Part shown: piece after piece, positions 8,806-16,948 of the stretch
Layout of the letters: every line of letters starts with the position of its first letter
How positions within the stretch are numbered: position 1 is the stretch's first letter
DNA from: Marinosulfonomonas sp.
Lineage (GTDB): Bacteria > Pseudomonadota > Alphaproteobacteria > Rhodobacterales > Rhodobacteraceae
Length of the DNA: 64,000 nt
Assembly: GCA_026984915.1 (NCBI GenBank)
Contig: JALSRG010000113.1
Span: 29,976 to 93,975, forward strand
Reading direction: 5' to 3'
Notes under the pieces: model-generated
Seen by the model: only the letters and a program-made list of their open reading frames with translations
Database searches by the model: none
What the model was told of the DNA's origin: nothing
Position numbers and translations under genes: made by a program

Positions 8806-9609
8806 TCAGACGCGGCCCAGGGCAAAACCCTTGGCGATATAGTTGCGGACGAAATAGATGACGATGGCACCCGGGATGATGGTCAGCGTTCCCGCAGCCG
8901 CCAGCAGCCCGAGTTCATACCCCGAGCTTGAGGCGGTTTTGGTCATCGTCGCGGCAATCGGTTTGGCGGCAACGGCTGTCAGGGTCTTGGCGAGCAGCAA
9001 TTCGACCCATGAGAACATGAAACAGAAAAACGCGGCCACGCCGATTCCGGCCTTGATGGTGGGGATGAAAATGCGCGTGAAAAACCGCCAGAAGGAATAG
9101 CCGTCAATATAGGCGGTTTCATCCAGTTGCTTGGGAACCCCGGACATGAAGCCCTCAAGTATCCAGACCGCCAGCGGTACGTTGAACAATGTATGGGCCA
9201 GGGCAACCGCGAGGTAGGTATCAAACAGCCCGATGGCGGAATAAAGCTGAAAGAAGGGCAGGGCGAACACGGCCGCAGGGGCCATGCGATTGGTCAGCAG
9301 CCAGAAGAAAAGATGCTTGTCCCCCAAAAACCGGTAACGCGAAAATGCGTAGGCTGCGGGAAGGGCGGCAGAAACGGAAATGACCGTATTCAGTGTCACA
9401 TAGCTGATCGAGTTTACATAGCCCATATACCAACTGGGATCGGTGAATATCGTGCGGTAATTGGCCAAAGTTGGATTTTGTGGCCAAAGAGTGAATGCGC
9501 CCAGGATTTCATTTGTTGTCTTGAACGACATGGATACGAGCCAATAGATCGGCAGCATCAGAAACAGGATATAGAAGGTGGGCACCAGCCAGCGCATGCG
9601 TATCATCAT
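8806..9609 (-). CDS. glpQ: Glycerol ABC transporter permease (MalG-like)
   Basis: A 267-residue inner-membrane permease of the CUT1/MalFG superfamily with six predicted spans. The cytoplasmic EAA loop that contacts the ATPase appears as LDETAYIDGYSFWRFFTRIFIP at about residues 160-181. The start overlaps the glpP stop as ATGA (9606-9609), implying translational coupling. A second ATG follows immediately. It is named by its position in a complete glycerol transporter cluster next to glpR-glpD. It is not the periplasmic phosphodiesterase that bears the same symbol in E. coli. Confidence 0.88.
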   Translation of the reverse strand: MMIRMRWLVPTFYILFLMLPIYWLVSMSFKTTNEILGAFTLWPQNPTLANYRTIFTDPSWYMGYVNSISYVTLNTVISVSAALPAAYAFSRYRFLGDKHLFFWLLTNRMAPAAVFALPFFQLYSAIGLFDTYLAVALAHTLFNVPLAVWILEGFMSGVPKQLDETAYIDGYSFWRFFTRIFIPTIKAGIGVAAFFCFMFSWVELLLAKTLTAVAAKPIAATMTKTASSSGYELGLLAAAGTLTIIPGAIVIYFVRNYIAKGFALGRV

Positions 9610-10469
9610 TGATCCTCGTTACGTGTCATGACGGTGTAGAAAATCCAGCTCAGCAGCAGGATGATCAGGAAATAGATCAGCGACATGGCGGCGGCCGGTC
9701 CCAGATCAAATTGCCCCAAGGCGATTTTAACCAGGTCGATCGAAAGCAATGTGGTCGAGTTTCCCGGCCCGCCACCTGTCAGAACCACGGGTTCGGTATA
9801 AATGTTGAAACTGTCCATGAAGCGCAGAAGAATGGCAATTGTCAGAACCCGCTTCATTTTCGGAAGCTGGATATAGCGAAACACTGCCCAGCGGCTTGCG
9901 CCATCGATCTTGGCCGCCTGATAATAGGCATCGGGAATTGAAACCAGCCCGGCATAGGCCAATAGCACCACCAGAGAAGTCCAATGCCAGACATCCATCA
10001 GGATCAGGGTAAACCAGGCATCTCCGACCTGACGCGTGTAATTATAATCAAATCCCCAATCATTCAGCATCTTGCCCATCAATCCGATGTTGGGCAATGC
10101 AAAGATGTTCCACATGGCGCCAACAACATTCCAGGGGATCAGCAATGGCATGGCCATCAGCACGAGACAGACAGACACCCAGAAACCCTTTCGCGGCATG
10201 GCAAGCGCAATCATGACCCCCAGGGGAACCTCGATTGCCAGAATGGACCCGGTGAATATCAATTGCCTTTGCAAGGATGCATGGAACCTCTCCGAGCGCA
10301 GGATTTCCTGAAACCAGGTCAGCCCTGACCAGAAAAACTGGTTGTTTCCAAAGGTTTCCTGTACAGAATAATTGACAACCGTCATCAGGGGCACGATGGC
10401 ATTGAACGCCACCAGCACCAGAACGGGTATCACAAAAAACCAGGCCTTCTGGTTCAGGGTTTTGTTCAT
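9606..10469 (-). CDS. glpP: Glycerol ABC transporter permease (MalF-like)
   Basis: A 287-residue permease with an N-terminal span (about residues 9-31) and further spans in the binding-protein-dependent transport domain. The EAA loop is YYQAAKIDGASRWAVFRYIQLP (about residues 180-201). It should pair with GlpQ to form the glycerol channel, powered by GlpS and GlpT. It starts two bases after the stop of glpT and overlaps glpQ by four bases. The substrate is inferred from the neighbours (GlpV-type binding protein, GlpR, GlpD), not from this protein alone. Confidence 0.88.
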   Translation of the reverse strand: MNKTLNQKAWFFVIPVLVLVAFNAIVPLMTVVNYSVQETFGNNQFFWSGLTWFQEILRSERFHASLQRQLIFTGSILAIEVPLGVMIALAMPRKGFWVSVCLVLMAMPLLIPWNVVGAMWNIFALPNIGLMGKMLNDWGFDYNYTRQVGDAWFTLILMDVWHWTSLVVLLAYAGLVSIPDAYYQAAKIDGASRWAVFRYIQLPKMKRVLTIAILLRFMDSFNIYTEPVVLTGGGPGNSTTLLSIDLVKIALGQFDLGPAAAMSLIYFLIILLLSWIFYTVMTRNEDQ

Positions 10470-10471
10470 GG

Positions 10472-11548
10472 TCAGTCCTTCCCTCCGGTCAGCCAGCCAT
10501 TACGGTAAAGGCGTGTCCAGTTCGGATCAAAATCCAGCACGACCCCGTCGGCAGGGATTTCCTGATCCTCCGGGACAAGCAGTTTCAGCGAATGCCCGAG
10601 GCATGTGACCTCGGCAATCCGGAAACGCCCGGCATCGGCAACACTGTTGACTGTCGCCGGCACGCCAATATCCGCGATCTTCAGGAATTCGGGCCGAATG
10701 CCGATTTCAAACGTTCCTTTCGGATTTCCCTGCGGCACATCGTTTTGTGTGCGGAAGATGACACCGTCGACAACCACATGGCCATTTTCCACCGAACAGG
10801 GAATAACGTTCATCCCCGGGGATCCGATGAAATGGCCGACAAATGTATGCTGCGGGTTTTCAAACAACTCTTCGGGGGTGCCGGTTTGCACAACCTCGCC
10901 CATGTTCATGACCACAACAGTATCAGCGAAAGTAAGCGCTTCGGTCTGGTCATGGGTTACGTATATCATGGTTTTGGGGACGCGGTGGTGCAGTTCCTTC
11001 AGCTTTGAGCGCAACTGAAATTTCAGATGCGGGTCGATCACGGTCAGCGGTTCGTCAAACAGGATGGCGTTCACGTCTTCGCGCACCAACCCCCGGCCGA
11101 GGGAGATTTTCTGCTTGCCATCGGCCGTCAGACCGGAGGCGCGGGTATTCAACATGTCGGTCAAGTCCGTCATTCCTGCAATTTGCTCTACGCGCGGCCG
11201 GACCTTGGATTCCGCAACGCCACGGTTGCGTAACGGAAACGCCAGATTATCAAACACGGTCATGGTGTCGTAGACGACAGGAAACTGAAAAACCTGTGCG
11301 ATGTGCCGCTTTTCCGGCGGCAGGTCGGTAACGTCATCTGTGCCAAACAAAACCTTGCCGTGTGAAGGCTTCAGCAGGCCGGAAATTATGTTCAGCAAGG
11401 TGGTCTTGCCACAACCGGACGGCCCCAGCAGCGCATAGGCCCCGCCGTCCTGCCACTCCAGATTCAATTCTTTCAAGGCCCAGTCGTCTGGGGAAACCGG
11501 ATCAGGCAAATAGCTGTGTTTCAGTTTGGAGAGCGTGATTTTTGCCAT
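10472..11548 (-). CDS. glpT: Glycerol ABC transporter ATPase with degenerate signature motif
   Basis: A 358-residue MalK-type ATPase. Walker A GPSGCGKTT lies near residue 42, Walker B AILFDEP near 160, the H-loop YVTHDQTEA near 195 (histidine intact), and a C-terminal TOBE-like regulatory domain follows. The ABC signature near residue 140 reads LTADG where LSGGQ is expected, so this subunit should not complete its partner's ATP site well. The D-loop is also unusual (VIDP). ATG 11548 is chosen because it directly follows the glpS stop (TGATATG) and fits family length. A longer upstream frame runs through glpS and is rejected. Confidence 0.88.
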   Translation of the reverse strand: MAKITLSKLKHSYLPDPVSPDDWALKELNLEWQDGGAYALLGPSGCGKTTLLNIISGLLKPSHGKVLFGTDDVTDLPPEKRHIAQVFQFPVVYDTMTVFDNLAFPLRNRGVAESKVRPRVEQIAGMTDLTDMLNTRASGLTADGKQKISLGRGLVREDVNAILFDEPLTVIDPHLKFQLRSKLKELHHRVPKTMIYVTHDQTEALTFADTVVVMNMGEVVQTGTPEELFENPQHTFVGHFIGSPGMNVIPCSVENGHVVVDGVIFRTQNDVPQGNPKGTFEIGIRPEFLKIADIGVPATVNSVADAGRFRIAEVTCLGHSLKLLVPEDQEIPADGVVLDFDPNWTRLYRNGWLTGGKD

Positions 11549-11549
11549 A

Positions 11550-12644
11550 TCAATTGCCCTCTTTTGTGCGGCCGTAGCCGACTGTAGGGGCGGCGGAAAG
11601 CTTTCCGTCCGGGCTGAAATAGAAGGCGTGCGCCATATCAGCGTAAAGCACGGCGGCAGCACCGGTTTCAAACGGGTGTACCCCATGCACCAGAGAAACC
11701 CACTGGTTGCCATAGGATTCAAAATGAATGATGCTTTCAGAACCGGCGAGTTCGGCCACTTTGATGGTGCTTTCCACCGGCACCCAATCAGCCTGTACCT
11801 GCACCGGAGAAACATGATGCGGCCGCAGCCCGAGGGTGTATTTCCCATCAGACAATATCGCAGGTGCCGGCCAGCTGAGCGTTTCGGTAAGCCGGCAGAC
11901 TCCGTTTGAAATTTCAACCGTTGCCAAGTTCATCGGCGGTTCGGAAAAAACGCGTGCCGTATTCAGGTCAACCGGTTCTCGATAGACCCGCTCGGTGGGG
12001 CCAAAATCAGTAATCCTGCCTTCGTGCAGGGTTGCGGTGGCCCCGCCCAGCAACAGGGCTTCGGTTGGTTCCGTCGTGGCATAGACAACCACGCAGTCTC
12101 TTTCAGCGAACAAACGCGGCAGTTCTTCGCGCAATTCTTCGCGCAGCTTGAAATCCAGGTTTGCAAGTGGTTCATCAAGCAAAATCAGATCGCTGTCCTT
12201 CACCAGTGCGCGCGCCATGGCACACCGCTGTTGCTGGCCGCCGGACAGCTCGTCCGGGCGCCGATCCAGCATCTGGCTGATCCGCAGCAATTCGGAAATG
12301 TGGGTTACACGCTTTCGGATTTCGTCTTCGGGCAGACGCGCCACACGCAAAGGCGATGCTATGTTTTCGTACACATCGAAATTCGGATAATTGATGAATT
12401 GTTGATAGACCATGGACACGTTACGCTTTTGCACCGCTTCACCGGTTACATCCCTGCCATTGAACCAGATCTGACCGCTGGTAGGTTTTTCCAGCCCCGC
12501 CATCAGCGTCATCAATGTCGTCTTGCCGGATAGTGTCGTGCCGAGCAGGATGTTGAACTGCCCCGGTTCCAACAAAAGATCGGTCGGGTAAATATGAACC
12601 TCGGGGCCAATGGCTTTGCCGACTTGTCTGAGTTCAAGTGTCAT
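11550..12644 (-). CDS. glpS: Glycerol ABC transporter ATPase lacking the H-loop histidine
   Basis: A 364-residue MalK-type ATPase. Walker A is GTTLSGKTT (near residue 35), the signature LSGGQQQR is intact (near 135), and Walker B is LILLDEP (near 160). The switch/H-loop reads VYATTEPTEA near residue 188, with threonine in place of the catalytic histidine. A TOBE-like C-terminal domain follows. It pairs with GlpT, and together the two deviations affect the same composite ATP site. It begins 104 bases after glpV, with a strong hairpin between, and ends one base before glpT. Confidence 0.88.
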   Translation of the reverse strand: MTLELRQVGKAIGPEVHIYPTDLLLEPGQFNILLGTTLSGKTTLMTLMAGLEKPTSGQIWFNGRDVTGEAVQKRNVSMVYQQFINYPNFDVYENIASPLRVARLPEDEIRKRVTHISELLRISQMLDRRPDELSGGQQQRCAMARALVKDSDLILLDEPLANLDFKLREELREELPRLFAERDCVVVYATTEPTEALLLGGATATLHEGRITDFGPTERVYREPVDLNTARVFSEPPMNLATVEISNGVCRLTETLSWPAPAILSDGKYTLGLRPHHVSPVQVQADWVPVESTIKVAELAGSESIIHFESYGNQWVSLVHGVHPFETGAAAVLYADMAHAFYFSPDGKLSAAPTVGYGRTKEGN

Positions 12645-12704
12645 GGAATGTCTTCGACCCTTTGGGTATATTTGTAATATGCGCGCAAATCCGGCGCATT
12701 TTGA

Positions 12705-12734
12705 GCAGCAGCCCGGTTGTTGGCGGGCTGCTGC
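12705..12734 (-). promoter_or_regulatory. Intercistronic hairpin between glpV and glpS
   Basis: Perfect 11-base arms GCAGCAGCCCG (12705-12715) and CGGGCTGCTGC (12724-12734) enclose eight bases. There is no U-run, so it is more likely a processing, attenuation or 3'-end-stabilising stem that raises binding-protein mRNA relative to the downstream genes, as in other binding-protein operons. Confidence 0.6.
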
Positions 12735-12748
12735 AGGTTTTGGAAAGC

Positions 12749-14485
12749 CTACTGCTGCCAGCGTGCAATCAGATCCTCATAGGCAATGGTTTGCCCCTGA
12801 GGTTTCTCGTTGGCCAGTTTTGGCTTGGGGGCCCCGGGTTGCGACAGCCAGAATTCGGGATCTTTTTCCTCGTTCAGGCGCGGTCCGCAACCGCCATAGG
12901 TTCCGGCAGCCTCGTCAGCCCGCTGCATCCGGCCCATGACCTGATCCATTTGTTCGGCCAGACGGTCCATGGCCTGCTGTGGGGTGAAAGCACCGGAATT
13001 CACGTCGCCGATATTCTGCCACCACAACTGAGCCAGCTTTGGATAATCCGGGACATTGATGCCGGTCGGAGTCCATAGAACACGATCAGGAGAGCGGTAG
13101 AACTCGATCAGGCCGCCCAGTTTCGGAGCGCGGTCCGTGAAGCTCTGGTCGTTCACCGTGGACTTGCGGATAAAAGTCAGACCAACCTGGCTTTTCTTGA
13201 CATCCACTGTCTTGGAAACCACAAACTGGGCATAGAGCCAGGCTGCCTTGCGCCGGTCAACTGGCGTTGACTTGAACAGGGTCCATGACCCGGCATCCTG
13301 ATAGCCCAGCTTCTGACCTTCTTCCCAATACGGGCCATGTGGGCTGGGGGCCATGCGCCACAGCGGCATGCCATTGTCGTCCACCGTATTGTTGCCTTCA
13401 GATTTTGGCTTGACCATGTCGGCGGTAAAGGCTGTGTACCAGAAGATCTGCTGCGCCACGTTGCCTTGGCTAAGGGCGGGCAATGATTGATAGAAATCAT
13501 AGTCGGCGGCACCTGGGGGCGCATATTTGCGCAGCCATTCATCCCACTTGCGAATGGCATAGACCGCAGCCGGGCCATTGGCCGCGCCGCCGCGCGAAAC
13601 AGAAGCACCTGCCGGGTTGCACGAGCCTTCCTCCATGCGAATGCCCCATTCGTCCACCGGGCGGCCATTGGGCAGGCCCTTGTCGCCCTCGCCGGCCATC
13701 GACAGCCAGGCATCCGTCATCCGCCAGCCAAGATCAGGGGCGCGTTTGCCGTAATCCATATGGCCATAAACACGAACGCCATCGATTTCCTTGACATCCT
13801 CGCTGAAGAATTCGGCGATGTCCTCATAGGCAGACCAGTTCACCGGGACGCCCAGATCATAACCGTATTTTGCCTTGAATTGTTCCTGGAAATCCGGGCG
13901 ATCAAACCAGTCCTTGCGGAACCAGTACAGGTTGGCAAATTGTTGATCAGGCAGTTGCCAGATCTTGCCATCCGGACCGGTTGTAAAGGAAATCCCCATG
14001 AAATCCTCGACGTCCAGCATCGGATCGGTCACGTCTTTGCCCTCACCGGCCATCCAGTCGGTCAGGTTGACGGCAAGTTGCAGGCGCGAGTGTGTGCCGA
14101 TCAGATCGCTGTCGTTGATATAGGCATCATAAAGGTTCCGCCCGGTCTGCATTTGGGTCTGCACCGCCTGAACCACTTCACCTTCCCCCAGGAGTTGGTG
14201 ATTGACTTTGATACCGGTGATTTCAAAGAATGCCTTGGCCAGAACCTTGCTTTCGTAGCCATGCGTCGGAATGGTTTCCGACAGCACATTGATTTCCATC
14301 CCGGCATAGGGCTTGGCCGCATCAATGAACCATTGCATTTCTTTCATTTGGTCTTCTTTGGACAGGCTGGAGGGCTGAAATTCGTCCTCTACCCATTTTT
14401 TTGCTTCTTCCATCCCGGCCCATGCCGGGAATGTGTAAGCACTTAACGCCAGCGCTGCGGCCGACGCCAGAAACAGTTTTTTCAT
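12749..14485 (-). CDS. glpV: Glycerol ABC transporter periplasmic binding protein
   Basis: A 578-residue extracellular solute-binding protein. Residues 1-23 are a Sec signal peptide (MKKLFLASAAALALSAYTFPAWA). The mature protein is large for family 1 binding proteins but fits the GlpV-type glycerol binders found with DUF2160. The segment near INVLSETIPTHGYESKVLAKAFFEITGIKV is the classic N-terminal lobe pattern. It is first in the minus-strand operon and divergent from glpR, so the shared 149-base intergenic region must hold its promoter. SD AGGAGA lies about six bases before the ATG. Confidence 0.87.
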   Translation of the reverse strand: MKKLFLASAAALALSAYTFPAWAGMEEAKKWVEDEFQPSSLSKEDQMKEMQWFIDAAKPYAGMEINVLSETIPTHGYESKVLAKAFFEITGIKVNHQLLGEGEVVQAVQTQMQTGRNLYDAYINDSDLIGTHSRLQLAVNLTDWMAGEGKDVTDPMLDVEDFMGISFTTGPDGKIWQLPDQQFANLYWFRKDWFDRPDFQEQFKAKYGYDLGVPVNWSAYEDIAEFFSEDVKEIDGVRVYGHMDYGKRAPDLGWRMTDAWLSMAGEGDKGLPNGRPVDEWGIRMEEGSCNPAGASVSRGGAANGPAAVYAIRKWDEWLRKYAPPGAADYDFYQSLPALSQGNVAQQIFWYTAFTADMVKPKSEGNNTVDDNGMPLWRMAPSPHGPYWEEGQKLGYQDAGSWTLFKSTPVDRRKAAWLYAQFVVSKTVDVKKSQVGLTFIRKSTVNDQSFTDRAPKLGGLIEFYRSPDRVLWTPTGINVPDYPKLAQLWWQNIGDVNSGAFTPQQAMDRLAEQMDQVMGRMQRADEAAGTYGGCGPRLNEEKDPEFWLSQPGAPKPKLANEKPQGQTIAYEDLIARWQQ

Positions 14486-14560
14486 CTATCTTTCTCCTCC
14501 CAGATGCGGTTGCCGAGCGACGATTCATTTTGTCGCAGGCCCCGCTGATTCCAAGAAGAA

Positions 14561-14630
14561 TATGAAAAAAAATGAAAAGCAAGCTTGAAGATTCAGAAAA
14601 AAACGAAATAAACCGAATGGAAGCGAAAAA
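14561..14630. promoter_or_regulatory. Helically phased decamer array, candidate GlpR operator
   Basis: Read in ten-base steps, AAACGAAATA (14601), AACCGAATGG (14611) and AAGCGAAAAA (14621) share AAnCGAA in exact one-turn register. TATGAAAAAA (14561) and AATGAAAAGC (14571) extend the GAAA phasing. The array fills the divergent glpV-glpR intergenic region. Direct repeats of TTTCGTTT type are known operators of other DeoR-family repressors such as AgaR. Confidence 0.55.
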
Positions 14631-14634
14631 CTAG

Positions 14635-15435
14635 GTGAGAAACTTGACGTTACTGCCCCCCCGCCAGATTGACATTCTTGAAATCGCGCGACGTGAAGGC
14701 CGGGTGGACGTGGAAGGGCTTGCATCACTATTTGAGGTGACTCCCCAGACAATTCGTAAGGATCTCAACGAGCTATGCGAATTGGAAAAACTGCACCGTG
14801 TACATGGCGGGGCCGTTTTCCCGTCCAATACCGTCAATCTTGCCTGGCAGTCCCGGCGTGGGCTTGCCTCTGAGGCGAAGCTTCGAATCGCGCGTGCGAC
14901 ATCTGAAATCATTCCGGATGGCTCGTCACTTATTCTGAATATCGGGACGACGACCGAGGCTGTCGCATTGGAATTGATGCGCCACCGGCATCTGATGGTG
15001 GTAACCAACAACCTGAAAATTGCGGCGATTCTCTCGGAAGCGCCGGGTATTGATGTGGCTATTTCCGGTGGAATGGTCCGAAAGGGAGATGGCGGGCTTT
15101 TAGGCGCCGCAGCCGTGGATTTTGTGCGCCAATTCAAGGTTGATTACGCGATCATCGGTGCATCTGCCATTGATGAGTCCGGGACACTGTTGGATTTCGA
15201 CTATAGAGAAGTTCAGGTTTCCAAGGCCATCCTGCAACAGGCGCGTCAGACAATCCTGGTGGCGGATTCCATGAAATTTGAGCGTCGGGCACCGGTGCGG
15301 ATAGCTGCGCTGGGCGAGATAGATATTTTCGTTACCAACGAACGGCCGCCTGATCCAATTTGTGACCTTTGCCGTGAATCAAAGGTGCGACTGGTTATTG
15401 CCGGCGCATCGGAAACAGAAAGCATCCTACCATGA
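14635..15435 (+). CDS. glpR: DeoR-family glycerol regulon repressor
   Basis: A 266-residue regulator. The N-terminal winged helix (about residues 1-60) contains RQIDILEIARREGRVDVEGLA and the recognition helix VTPQTIRKDLNELCE. The C-terminal DeoR sugar-phosphate sensor contains NIGTTTEAVALEL and SGGMVRKGDGGLLG. The expected ligand is glycerol-3-phosphate, by analogy with E. coli GlpR. The start is GTG 14635, since an in-frame TAG sits directly before it; TTG 14644 is a less likely alternative. It overlaps glpD by four bases (ATGA). Confidence 0.9.
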   Translation: MRNLTLLPPRQIDILEIARREGRVDVEGLASLFEVTPQTIRKDLNELCELEKLHRVHGGAVFPSNTVNLAWQSRRGLASEAKLRIARATSEIIPDGSSLILNIGTTTEAVALELMRHRHLMVVTNNLKIAAILSEAPGIDVAISGGMVRKGDGGLLGAAAVDFVRQFKVDYAIIGASAIDESGTLLDFDYREVQVSKAILQQARQTILVADSMKFERRAPVRIAALGEIDIFVTNERPPDPICDLCRESKVRLVIAGASETESILP

Positions 15436-16946
15436 CGAAAACACAGGCTGAAGACCTCCCGCATTATGATATCTTTATTCTGGGTGGCGGAATAAACGGG
15501 GCCGGTATTGCGCGCGATGCCGTCGGGCGGGGATACACGGTGTGTTTGTGCGAAGCCGGTGATTTTGCCGGTGGAACGTCTTCTGCGTCAACAAAGCTGA
15601 TCCATGGCGGATTGCGTTATCTTGAGTATTACGAGTTTCGTCTGGTCCGCGAGGCGCTGAAAGAGCGCGAGGTTCTGTGGCGTATGGCACCGCATATCAT
15701 CCATGCCTTGCGGTTTGTTCTGCCGTATCACAAGGGATTGCGTCCGGCATGGATGCTTCGGCTCGGGCTTTTCATGTATGACCATCTTGGCGGGCGCAAG
15801 CTGCTGCCGGCCACAACAACGGTGAACCTTGCAACCGGTCCATTGGGCAAGCCGCTGAAACCGCTTTTCACGAAGGGGTTCGAATATTCCGATTGTTGGG
15901 TCGAAGACGCGCGGCTTGTTGTTCTCAACCTGATTGATGCGCAAGAGAAAGGTGCGGATATCCGCGCCCGCACACGCGTACTCAAAGCCCGCAGAAACGG
16001 GGACAAAGGCTGGCTGATCGAGACAGAGAACGCCTTTGGACAGCGCGAAACTGTCAGTGCAGCGATGATTGTCAATGCGACTGGGCCCTGGGTGGATCTG
16101 GTGCTTCAGCAGGTTTTTGGCCAGAATGACGCCAGGCATGTTCGCCTGGTCAGGGGCAGCCACATCGTTGTGCCCCGGAAATATGATCATGACCGGGCCT
16201 ATATTTTTCAGAACAGTGATGGCCGGATCATTTTTTCCATTCCCTACGAGGAGGATTTCACCCTGATTGGCACAACAGATGTCGATCAGGGAAGTGAACT
16301 GGGCAAACCCGAAATTTCCCGGGAGGAGATCGAGTATCTGTGCGATGCTGCCAGTGAGTATTTCAGTGATCCGGTTCGCCCCGAGGATATTGTATGGACC
16401 TATTCCGGGGTGCGCCCCTTATATGACGATGGGGCAAGCAAGGCGCAGGAGGCCACGCGCGACTATGTTCTGAAAACCGATGGGGCAGAGAACGAGCCGG
16501 CTTTGCTGAATATCTTTGGGGGAAAGATAACCACCTATCGGCGGCTGGCCGAGTCCGCCATGGAGAAGATAGCGCAATCCATCGGCCGGAAAGGCAAGGA
16601 ATGGACTGCAAACAGCACCTTGCCCGGCGGAGATTTCGCCGTGCCGGAGTTTGATACGGTTGTTCGGAATTTTCACCGCGAGTTTCCTTTCGTGCCACAG
16701 GATGTGATGCGCCGGTTTGTACGTCTGTATGGAACCCGCACGGGGATGATTCTTCAGGATGTGATAAAGATCGAAGATCTCGGGCGTGATTTCGGGGCAG
16801 GGATGTACGAGGCGGAAATCCGCTATCTGGTTGCCCATGAATGGGCCCGTGAAGCAACAGATGTATTGTACAGACGCACCAAGCGCGGGTTGCACATGAG
16901 CGAAGATCAAAGGGCGGACGTGGCGGCCTTCATGAAAACATTATGA
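15432..16946 (+). CDS. glpD: Aerobic glycerol-3-phosphate dehydrogenase
   Basis: A 504-residue FAD-dependent, membrane-associated enzyme that oxidises sn-glycerol-3-phosphate to dihydroxyacetone phosphate and passes electrons to ubiquinone. The Rossmann motif FILGGGINGAGIARDAVGRG is near residues 11-30, followed by the family signature GGTSSASTKLIHGGLRYLE (about 45-63). The C-terminal domain is complete. It is translationally coupled to glpR. No glycerol kinase gene is visible in the window, so glycerol phosphorylation must be encoded elsewhere. It converges with the DUF1501 gene with only two bases between stops. Confidence 0.97.
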   Translation: MTKTQAEDLPHYDIFILGGGINGAGIARDAVGRGYTVCLCEAGDFAGGTSSASTKLIHGGLRYLEYYEFRLVREALKEREVLWRMAPHIIHALRFVLPYHKGLRPAWMLRLGLFMYDHLGGRKLLPATTTVNLATGPLGKPLKPLFTKGFEYSDCWVEDARLVVLNLIDAQEKGADIRARTRVLKARRNGDKGWLIETENAFGQRETVSAAMIVNATGPWVDLVLQQVFGQNDARHVRLVRGSHIVVPRKYDHDRAYIFQNSDGRIIFSIPYEEDFTLIGTTDVDQGSELGKPEISREEIEYLCDAASEYFSDPVRPEDIVWTYSGVRPLYDDGASKAQEATRDYVLKTDGAENEPALLNIFGGKITTYRRLAESAMEKIAQSIGRKGKEWTANSTLPGGDFAVPEFDTVVRNFHREFPFVPQDVMRRFVRLYGTRTGMILQDVIKIEDLGRDFGAGMYEAEIRYLVAHEWAREATDVLYRRTKRGLHMSEDQRADVAAFMKTL

Positions 16947-16948
16947 AT

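Noticed and set aside
10472..11917. A 481-residue reading of the second glycerol ATPase
   Set aside because: The extra N-terminal part is the out-of-frame end of glpS; the ATPase domain begins at ATG 11548 right after the glpS stop.
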